In this document: in pieces, positions 54,850 to 64,000 of the stretch
How the letters are laid out: every line of letters begins with the position of its first letter
How positions within the stretch are numbered: position 1 is the first letter of the stretch
Origin: Gordius sp. MW1
Taxonomy: Eukaryota > Nematomorpha > Gordioida > Gordea > Gordiidae
DNA: 64,000 nt
Direction of reading: 5' to 3'
Assembly: GCA_964036665.1 (NCBI GenBank)
Contig: OZ038527.1
Span: 15,593,835-15,657,834 of the forward strand
The notes under the pieces: model-generated
Told to the model about the DNA's origin: nothing
Database searches by the model: none
The model's input: the letters and a program-made list of their open reading frames with translations, nothing else
Translations under genes and position numbers: made by a program

Positions 54850-55560
54850 GTAGTAGTAGATAAACAACAACACGCAAATCCCGTTTTATTTCCAATAAAG
54901 TAATTTCAACCAATTTTGCCATTAAATAGTTAATTTTTACTACAGCATATCATACATAAGTGTGTTGCACAATTGCCACATTTTTACATGATTTAGTAAA
55001 CTCGAATGCACCTGCCATTCCCAGTTTATAATGTTAATAATAATGTAGATCCCAAAACAAATGTAATTACATGTCTTTTTGAAGTTTTAAAATTTAGGAG
55101 GTGGACCATGAGTTCAAGCATGACTCCTAAAAAACTTATGATTACTACTTGGTCAGAAATCATTCTAAGTCTTAAATTTTTTTTGTATACAATATAGTTG
55201 TGGATTTCAATTTGTGATGAGGATATTATAGAATTATTGGAATACCTTAGGGGTCATCCATTTTGGGATGAATAAGTTAAAATTATCAGAATTTGAATTT
55301 TGCGCAAATATATTAAATAAGTACAACACTTAGGTGTGTAACTTTTTATTACAAATATATTCTCACTTTAATTTACATTTAACACCATAAATTTGTATCA
55401 TACAAAATAAAAACAATAAGTAAATTTACAATAATTTGAGCTAAGAGAAAAAGTTTTCGTTTCGCCTCGTCTCGATATATAACTCCACTTCTCAACCTCG
55501 GATCAGTTTTTTAAATTCTCGTCTCGCGAGGCGATACTTTTCTACGATTTTCCGCATCAA

Positions 55561-56144
55561 ACATAGGTCAGGCGGACTCTGCAAAAACAGATTTTAAATA
55601 TATAATTAAAATAAAGGATAAATCGAGAAATTTATCTGCCTCAGCGTACGCATCAGATTGAGATATGTGTAACTTCCTTTGAAATATCTTATTTTATTAC
55701 AATTCAATAGTTTCCGATTTTGATGATATTTAACCCTTAGATTTAACGATTATGTTAATTTCGCTGTTGATTAAAAATTTTAAAAAACCCATATATTGCA
55801 TTGCAATTAACACTAAAAACTTAATCAAGTCGGTTAAATTAAAGACATATAAAAATTTGAAGTTGGATTGGGCAATGCTCGAGTAAGGCCTGAAAGATCT
55901 TTGTGGATTTAACGGTTGAAAATTTACGCCATTCCACCAAATATTAGCATCTAGCAGCTCTATACCGCATTCTATACAATAATATAGGCATGGATTTACT
56001 TATCATAAATATTGGGCAATTGTATATCACTCACCTCATTCCAAAAATTTTAATAATAGAGTAAAATTGTGATAATTTGACCCTATGCTAGCTACAGCTG
56101 GTATGAAATTCAAAAACGTGATTGTATGATAAATTTGTGGAAAT
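55561..56144. other. Upstream flank of symplekin
   Basis: AT-rich DNA that should contain the symplekin promoter and leader. Nothing else recognised. Confidence 0.45.
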
Positions 56145-59100
56145 ATGCTTGACGTTACTGATTTTCCAGAGCAACTATCGCAAAGCACTACTGAAGAAAA
56201 AGTTATATATTTACTCTAAGCTATAATTTATAAGGTAATATATTTGATTAACCATGCCGCATTGTTGAGCGATGAACCTCCAAAACTTGTCGCCCTTAAA
56301 CAAGTGATAAATTTATAAATAGGTTTTTTAAACACATTAATGATTGAGCTTTAATTATATGTGTGTCTTTATTAAATTCTTTATAAATTAGGTACAGGAA
56401 TTGATTGTGCACAAAGAACCTCAATTATTAGATAGATATGTCAATGTAATTAATAAATATTAATTATTATTTACAGCCATTGATAGGATATTTTGGCATT
56501 TTTAAATGATAGATCACTAGCTGTAAAAAAAGCTGTTCTAGATTTTATTGAAGAAATATGGTATCCAATTATTATTTATATTTAAACTTATTAAAGTAGA
56601 AAAAATCCAGAAAATTTGTCAAAAGTATTGGGTCATATTAATATTATGTTAAGAGATAGCAATGCGATATTGCAGAAAAGAGTAATTCAAATATCAACAA
56701 CTTTTTACAAAATGTTTTTGGAGGTAAGTTTGTTAATAAATTGTTAGAAGATATCATTACTAAACATTTGTTAAAATTTGCATAGCCTAATTATATATTT
56801 AATAGTGGGTCACAAAATCCAATCAAAATTACATCTCAGATATGACTCATCAAATATGGATTTTTATGAAAAATATTAAGAGCTTTATACTTAACTTGCA
56901 AGAATCAGAAAATGATGGTATAAGAACACAAGTTATGAAATTTATGGAAATGATAGTTCTCTGTCAAAGCTGTAAATCTGCTGTAAACTTTATTTTTCTT
57001 TATAAACCTCTAGTATCTTCTAGGATTCCTACCATGCTAAAATGACGCCATTTTCCTTAGATGATATACCAGAAAGACATAAATTTTTAAGATATTTGCA
57101 ATTAGAAGAAGAAAGCAAACAAATATTTTCTAACATGATTTCCCTTTGTGGTTCTAACACAATATCTCATTCTAACCTTAATACATTACTTGGCTCCTTG
57201 ACAGATATTGCTTTGCAAAGGCCTCAATATATGGCAAAGGTGATATCATCATTTGAGTCTCTATATAGTAAGCAGAATATTTTTGTAACTTATCTAATAT
57301 TTACAAATATTTGATTCTCTATGAAGAATATTATAGGGACAATAATTTAGATTAATAAAACAAATCATTTACTAATAAATAATTATAAAATATTCTGTCA
57401 TTCAATTACTCATCATATTTTTTTTAATTTTTAACAAGCTGTCAAAGACTCCAAATGATTTTTCCCAATTATTTTTCTTTATCTTTGTGACAGTAACCTA
57501 TTGAAGGAAAATTTTAGACATTTTCTGATAATATTCCTCATCTAATTCTATAAATTTAACATAGCTATGTTATATTCATAGACTGGATAGACTGCTTATT
57601 AACTCTAAATAAGTTCACCATTTTTTGACCAAATTGCAATGTGCACAATTAAGGGAAGGCATGGGCGTAGCCAGGAGGCCCCCCCCCTTAAAAAATTTTC
57701 AATACAAAAACCCTTAAAAATTGAAAAAAAATTATATTTGCTCCCCCCCCCCCCAAATCCAAAACTTGGCTACACCCATGAGGGAAGGACATATAGATTA
57801 TAGCAGGGTAATTAAAGTGTTTTTAAAGCGTAATAAAAAATATATGTAATTAGTTAAACATTAAAAACAGCATTTTATATATATCATTTACAAATTATAT
57901 AAAAATAAAAAATTAAAATAATGTGATGATGTGATGTTAAAGCAATTAAGTGCCCTCTGCATTTTTTAAAATAATCATTTATTAACATTCGTTTTTATTT
58001 ATTCACTAATGAGGAAAATTAGGAAGGTAGATTCATTTTTTCTTTTAACAATGGAATACACTTAAAGATGGGAGATAGTTAAATTCAAGATGGTGGATTT
58101 AGTGGTCCACATTTTACCATATGAAACATATGACATGAACAGTCTCTATAGTCATTGGTTAATTATTTTACTATTTAATATCTATGAAGATTTTTAAAGA
58201 ATAAAAATTTAGCAGTTAATATCTTAAATTAGCCAATTTTTTAAAAAGTTAAAGTGTAAATTGGTAATTGTAGACATTAATTTTTGTGCAACTTTTTTTA
58301 GACAACATTCCGCCCACCTTAGCCAAGTCTCAAGTTAGTTCTATCAAGAAGGGGCTCAAAAATAGATTTTTAAGCTTGATAAAGCATCCCTCCTCCGTAG
58401 AGCACCAAGATCGGATGATAAATATATTATTGGAGATGGGAATTCAACAGCACGAAATTACGAAGCTGTTGCCAAAAGTTTCTAAAATGAATCATGCACT
58501 TACGGACACTACCAAAAAAGGGCGATTACAAAGGAAACAAGATCAAGCACAAGTTATCGTACCACAAGACACTACAAAGGTAAGAAAATAAGTTGCGTAG
58601 ATATGTTGTGATCAGAGACCTGCAAACTATTTTTCTAAGGTCCAGGTCGCGCTTAAATTTTAAATTAAAAAATAGGGGGGGGGGCGGCCCGGATTTTGAA
58701 GCCTCTGATATAATTAAAGCCCGAGTGCCTGCACTGAATCCTCGGGCCGGGCCTTGAGCCGTCCATGCAGGTTTGTAGTAGTGATGGAGTCTCGCAACAT
58801 TGCCTGCAGGGGCTCAAACACTAATTTGAAGCGTATCAAATATATACTCTATCCCTCCCACTCTAAGAATTATCAAATGCATGTGCTTGTTCTAAGTACT
58901 AACTAAATGTTCTTTTTAAAATAAGTGCTAAATGAAAAAAGTGTGAGAACGTTTGAATACTTTAAAGCATTAATTTTGGGGTGTTATTTTGGCATTTAAT
59001 AATATTAGAATGGGTAAAAGGTGTACTTGTGATGTAATAACGGCTGGGTTTTGTTTGTTCGACTTTTGGTTCAACTAAACTAATGATCGACTCACGTCTC

Positions 59101-62100
59101 TTTTCCAAACTTAGACTAAGCTTAGAAGTCGTCATAAAATAGACCAACTTGGTCTGTTTAAGTTTAGTCGACTAAAATCAAAGGTCGACCAACCAAAACC
59201 CATCCGTTTTACAACACTAAGGTGTACTTACTGCTATTTACAAAAGTTTTTTCAAATAGTTTTGTGATGTAAAATGATTGATTGGTATGTGTCATATATT
59301 AATAATTAAAACTAGCATTACGTTAATGGTAGATACGTTTTATGAAGATGCTAAAATTAGCGTCCTGCATGTCCACATGGTCCTTGGCCGATAAGATGGG
59401 TTAAAAAGATCTCGTTTAGGCTGGGCAGCTAGGTGAAAAAATAATTATAATTGCATTGTTACCGGACTTTGATTTGAGGGTTATTTTTATTTAAATGGGA
59501 TTTTGATATAATTACCTTGACGCTAATAGAAAAAGCAACCTCTTCATTATTTGCATAGCAAGATGTGCAAATTTTTTGTTACCTGGGCATATATTTGCAG
59601 TCTGTAAAAAACGCTTAAAATGCATGGCAAATCTGTATGTTCTACTATTTAAAGTTAATTATTAAAAAACACATGTATACTGTTTCTAATATCTTCTGAA
59701 GATATCTATTTAAACATACCTAAAATGACCTTAGCTAATTTTTAAATTTGCATATTTTAAATCAACATGACTTTAATTTTCATGCTTAGAACCCTGGAAA
59801 TGTAAAAGGGCTCTGTTATGTCGATGATAATCTATATGTAGTAAATTTATGCCTATTTATTAGGTTGGCCTTAAATCTGAACCTGGTGCAGAATTAAAGC
59901 GAATGCAAGAGGAGTTGTATCAAATGCTGAACCCGGAAAATGTTACCCAACTAGTCATGCGTTTTATGGTAAATTAACTTTAATCCATTCTGTCACAAGT
60001 GAAAAATCAAATATTTTTTTTGTGAAGAAATTATGCTATAAATTATTTTATTCTTTAAATTTTAGCCCAATCTGCCAGACCTAATTCCTCATCATTTTAT
60101 CAACCATTACCAACCCATCACACAAGCCGGTTCTCGTTCACACATTATGAAGCTGGCTGATATATTAGCTCAAAAAGCTATGGGTCCAGTCGTAGACAAT
60201 GAAATTATCGTGGTACATTTTTACCAAATATGTCTTATATTTCCAGAAAAAAAATATAATTTAACTTTGGAAATCTATAAAATTTTTTGATAATTGGTTT
60301 TGTTGAGTTGATTAATTGTTAGCTAGCTTATCAATTGTTTATAAGCATTTTTAAAGGTAATACAACTCTAATTTTTTTTTTTTTTTGGGGATGAAGTATA
60401 CTTGGCCTTCTATACCTTAAAGATGGCTTATTGTATTATATTAAACTAAAGAAATTTTAATTGCCTATTTGAAACTTAATCAGACCTAATAAAGTTCAAC
60501 AACGATTAATTAATGCTCTGAACAAATCTTTGCTTGACTGGGTGGCATAATGAAAAATTCAAATGTGTGCGTTCATGTACAAAAATATAATAATACCACC
60601 ATAGCCCTTATGCTTTTTGCAAAGCTAATTTACATTATTAACAGAAGTTATAATGTCTCACACAAATTCTGTTTTATTTTATTGATTAACAATACTTTAG
60701 TTTTTTGAATAACCTGTGATGTAGTTCCAACCCTTATAATGGCCTAATGTAATTTTTACAACCATTCTTAAAAAATTTGATTCAATTTCTATAAGATAAC
60801 ATAAACCTATATGAATATGTTATTAAAAAGTGAAACGGCACTCAAATAGTTTATTCTGATAGCATTAATCCCTAATATTTGTCCAAATTATGCAGAGGAC
60901 AGTTGAGCAGGATATTGATACTACAAAACGTGAACAAGCTACGAAATGGAAAAACGAAAAAGACATAGCACAATCAAGTTAGCAGGCATTTTTGATTAAT
61001 TTATAAATCCTCTTAATATTTTGTAACTCGATTGAATATATTTTACTAAGCATCCCTGTTAACATACTTTAAAAAGGTCATTGTTTTCCAACTTTCGATT
61101 AGATCAGCAAATTTCCACTTCGCCAGCAAAATCTTCCTTACCATTTTCGCACTTGCTAAAGAAAGCTTTCTTAGCGCAAAAAACACCGCACACGTACGAT
61201 TTAATACAAAGATCCGTGAAACTCAGGGACATTTTGGGAAAAATAGAGGCTTCGGACGAAAAAGATGAGAGCTTGATGGAACCTCTAATGGGAAATTTCA
61301 ATAAATTGGAACATTGCCGCGACGCAGTTATGAGAATATTGGAACTGGATTCTTGGTTGCCTTTTGGACAAAATTCTGCCAACGCCAACCCTAATTTAAA
61401 TGACCCATTTTTAAATGACCCCCTTTCTAAACAAAGCAATCGAAAGGAGCGTATATCCATCGTAACGAAATTAGCTAACACCCAAATAAGCGGCGCCCAG
61501 AATGGCAAATTAGAAGGTTCTAGCAAAAATGTGTACGGAGAATGTCTTAGAGAAGGTAATCAATACACATTTATTATGTAACACCAAAAAGTTCTGCAAA
61601 AAAAGCAATTTCGCACTACACACAAAAACTCATCTTACAATTTTATATTTACTCGATTTTAGGCTATTAAGGCGCAAAAACCATTTTTTGATTTTAACAG
61701 AATGTAGTTAACTTTTTTAATCGATAGGAGTTTATTTCCAAATAATTGTGTATGTTACATGCTAAAATATATTAAATTAATGAGCTGGCATCATGGATTG
61801 AGATTGTATTAAATTCTACAATTTCCATGGTGATTTTCTGCTTGATGTAAAAGACTTCTTTGGGATCGTGTGTAATGGAGGTTATATATTTTGACATTTG
61901 TTTGAGGAATTGGCTGCCCTCGGGACCTAAATTACCGAGGGTCGTGGCCACTACTGGTAATTAAGTTTGACTTGTTTCTGCAAGCCTTTGACTAACTATC
62001 TTCATTTTGTTACAGTAATCGTCGATTATCTCTTGGAAGACTTGAAAGGTCAATACGATTTAGCGATCGCCCTTTTGTACGAAGAATACGTGCAATTCGT

Positions 62101-64000
62101 TAGCGCTGGTAGTCATGGTCATAAACGGGAGTGCGGTTATAATAAATTTATCTCTCTCCTAATTGAAACCGTCATCGAAAAGAGCGACTGCAAAGAGGAG
62201 TAAATTAATATCTCTTGAATAGTCATGATAAAAATGCGCCATTCCTCTTAGGTTATTACCGCGGTTACTCATTGAAGCGCCTTTGATAACTTTGGAGGTC
62301 ATCGATATCCTGAGAATTTTTTGTGCCAAGGGGAATGATACCGAATTTTACTTTAGCACCGTTTTGCGGTTAGCCGATCTAAGGCCCAAAATGCGGGACA
62401 CATTATTCACGCGCTTGATACTAGATTTTGTGTCTCATCCAACTAACCAGGAAATTCGTAAAAACACCATTTCCATCATCTACGACGTGTACGAAACGAA
62501 AGATTATAGCACAATCATCGATGTAAACTTGACAAATGTGTTGTGTTATTTTTAAGTGCATTCCTCATTTTTTGACAAATGTTAAATTTCTACATCATTA
62601 TCATTTAAATTTTACCGGCTGCAGTTATCTAAAACACGCGTTTAAATTGAGGCTATGATCTTAACAACAAAATTAGATAAGTTCGCGCTTTTTTGTTTGA
62701 ACTTAACTTACAATTGCTTATGATTTCAAAATAGCCTTAATTTACTTGTTATGATCGTTGGTATTTGCGAACTAAATTGGCATAATTAACTAATTTTAAG
62801 CTGATTGTTACAAGACGTTCTCGTTATTAGAGCTTATCAGTATGCCATTGGTATTTTCTAAGTTACTAACGATGAAAAAAACGTCACATCATAAATTTGG
62901 TAACGTATTTAGTTTAAATATTTATTCAATGAATGTATATCAGAATCACGCCATAAAGCAGTTGAGCTATCTCACACTTAAATCTCCACCCGACGATATA
63001 TGCAACAATTTACAATTAATGAAAAATGGAATCGTATCCGCACCCGAGACTGCTGATGTACAATGGACGGAAGAAAGTATTAAAATTTGCCTCCAGCTCT
63101 TCCTCTCCATCCTGCCCATTAACCATAAATTGATTCAAAATCTCTTCAACATTTACATCGAAGCCTCTCCCGAGATTAAACGTGTCATTTTGCGATCCAT
63201 AGAAGTGCCAGTAAGTATAATATAACAGTGCTGAAGGATATTTTGACAAAAGTAGAAAAAAAACATTTTTAATTGTGGCTAGAGTATAAATCATAGTTCA
63301 ACTTTCCCCCCAAATTTTTTACAACTTTTAAATGAAGCTTTTATAACGTTTGACCGATAACATAGAAGTAGTGTCGATTCTCTTTTTATTAATTAGAGGT
63401 AAAGATATTTTCAAAAGAAACACACGCTAAATTTTGGGTGTCTAAAAACGAATTATGAGCATTAATTTTGCCTAAATGCCGATTTACATTTAATCTTTTA
63501 GATACGAACGATGGGGGTCGATTCGGTAGAACTCATCAGCGCCATTAAAAAGTGTCCGAAAGGAGCCGAAACTCTTGTCACTCGCGTAGTGCACATATTA
63601 ACGGGGCGCGGAGGGAGCAAGCCAAATTCATCCCTCGTCAGGGTAGTGCGTTGGCTTTACGAATCGGGTCGAGTACCCGACGTGCGTCTCCTAATCCCTG
63701 TCATACACGGGTTGTCGCGAGACGAAATCCTAACTCTCTTACCCAAATTTATAGGGCTCAGTAGCGTACCTTTAATTAAAGAAGTTTTAACGCGCATTAT
63801 TACCATCCCCGACGACCGAGATCGTAGTATACTGACGCCCTCGGAGCTTTTGGTCGCCTTTCACATGATACCTATAAGCCCAGCGTCCACCTTAATACAG
63901 CAACCACAACAAAATTCAAAGGAACCCACTCCCGTTGCTGTTATAACGGCGACTAGTGCAGATGATAAGACCTTGAGCGGCAGTAGCGTTCCTGGACAGG
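56145..64000 (+). CDS. SYMPK: Symplekin, scaffold of the mRNA 3'-end processing complex (runs off window)
   Basis: 16 exons, 1029 codons to the edge: 56145-56201, 56235-56303, 56392-56445, 56487-56560, 56597-56723, 56806-56982, 57024-57267, 58302-58579, 59864-59968, 60066-60212, 60896-60977, 61103-61555, 62016-62199, 62252-62522, 62944-63210, 63502 onward. In the family it scaffolds CPSF/CstF and the histone pre-mRNA cleavage factor in the nucleus. The N-terminal HEAT-like half shows DIAL-like repeats with LQESENDGIRTQVMKFME, the symplekin signature PPTLAKSQVSSIKKGLK (exon 8), then a diverged linker. The C-terminal conserved part shows LIEAPLIT, WTEESIKICLQLFLSILPIN, CPKGAETLVTR and LTPSELLVAFHMI. 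Exon 12 uses the acceptor at 61102; the one at 61076 would break the frame. Intron 1 is 33 bp. Three MITEs and a LINE tail lie in introns. Confidence 0.93.
57660..57780. mobile_element. CATGGGCGTAGCC-type MITE in symplekin intron 7
   Basis: 121 bp, CATGGGCGTAGCCAGG to GGCTACACCCATG, with identical AGGGAAGG at 57652-57659 and 57781-57788. C-runs lie at both inner edges. It is the shortest copy of the family in the window. Confidence 0.85.
58613..58777. mobile_element. Small GCCCG-family MITE in symplekin intron 8
   Basis: 165 bp. Starts CAGAGACCTGCAAACTA and ends CATGCAGGTTTGTA, an imperfect inverted match. Flanks GTTGTGAT (58605-58612) and GTAGTGAT (58778-58785) differ by one base. The interior has GGCGGCCCGG and CTCGGGCCGGGCC. 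Confidence 0.65.
59027..59219. mobile_element. 193-bp hAT-like MITE with GTCGAC motifs in symplekin intron 8
   Basis: Identical AGGTGTAC at 59019-59026 and 59220-59227. The ends TTGTGATGTAATAACGGCTG and (inverted) TAGTGTTGTAAAACGGATGG are close to the end of the fold-back element at 44619, so both may have used the same transposase. Subterminal motifs are GGTCGACCAACC and TTAGTCGACTAAA. Confidence 0.85.
61772..61960 (-). pseudogene. C-terminal tail of a non-LTR retrotransposon ORF in symplekin intron 12
   Basis: A minus-strand open stretch of 62 codons ends at TAA (61774-61772). It contains VVATTLGNLGPEGSQFLKQM followed by SITHDPKEVFYIKQKITMEI. The pattern LGxLGPEGxxFLxxM...DPxE...QKI resembles the C-terminal tail of some LINE ORFs, so this is probably a 5'-truncated copy. 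It is too short to be certain, and a minus-strand gene exon is the alternative. Confidence 0.45.

Larger units (their letters stand above)
51983..55560. mobile_element. Old GAGACG-family hAT copy, reverse orientation, split by nested elements
   Basis: The left end TAGTTTTGATCTCGTCTC (51983) and the right end TTTCCGCATCA (~55560) with CTCGTCTCG arrays (51990-52085 and 55455-55530) mirror the element at 22727-23888. Interior stretches 52190-52380 and 55320-55440 match its interior in reverse complement. At least two later insertions (52417-52741 and 53131-54849) separate the halves. A target duplication is no longer visible. Confidence 0.6.

Noticed and set aside
55006-55197. A 63-codon plus-strand ORF
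   Set aside because: No family recognised, AT-biased composition, no splice context or promoter. Probably chance in noncoding DNA.
61077-61102. Symplekin exon 12 starting at the AG before 61077
   Set aside because: It breaks the frame with exon 11. The pyrimidine-rich acceptor at 61102 restores it.

Overview
This is animal (metazoan) nuclear DNA: AT-rich, intron-dense, and full of decayed DNA transposons. I could not identify the species. The gene set points to an invertebrate animal. It includes a tyrosyl-tRNA synthetase with a C-terminal EMAPII-like domain, DCAF1, symplekin, DRG1 and the trifunctional-enzyme beta subunit. No rRNA gene, functional tRNA gene, CRISPR array or prokaryotic feature was found.

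Five protein-coding genes were assembled exon by exon, and every splice junction below keeps the reading frame. (1) DCAF1/VprBP, + strand, 1569-12353, 25 exons, 1810 aa. (2) YARS1, cytosolic TyrRS, - strand, 21578-14308, 14 exons, 534 aa, convergent with DCAF1. (3) HADHB-like mitochondrial thiolase, + strand, 25317-35354, 11 exons, 447 aa, divergent from YARS1. (4) DRG1 GTPase, - strand, 42723-41089, 3 exons, 369 aa, convergent with HADHB. (5) Symplekin, + strand, 56145 to beyond the right edge, 16 exons seen. Two possible orphan terminal exons lie at 4-108 and 24208-24300. The genes are unrelated housekeeping functions: ubiquitin ligase receptor, translation, beta-oxidation, ribosome-associated GTPase and mRNA 3'-end processing. 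Nothing suggests co-regulation.

Introns are bimodal. Many are only 33-45 bp, and two of these are multiples of three without a stop. Others reach 2-6.6 kb because transposons have landed in them.

The rest is mobile DNA. At least a dozen elements have 8-bp target-site duplications and short inverted ends of hAT type. Several larger ones carry their own family-specific subterminal motif arrays, and several carry internal tandem arrays. One sits on the DCAF1 initiator codon, so its duplication contains the ATG. Others are a 2.8-kb fold-back element, a GGAACT-rich element with a broken hAT transposase, and a hAT nested in the end of a MITE. There is also a decayed Helitron (48.3-51.0 kb), a decayed non-LTR retrotransposon split by a hAT, two retrotransposon tail fragments, a tRNA-derived SINE-like family and poly-C minisatellites.
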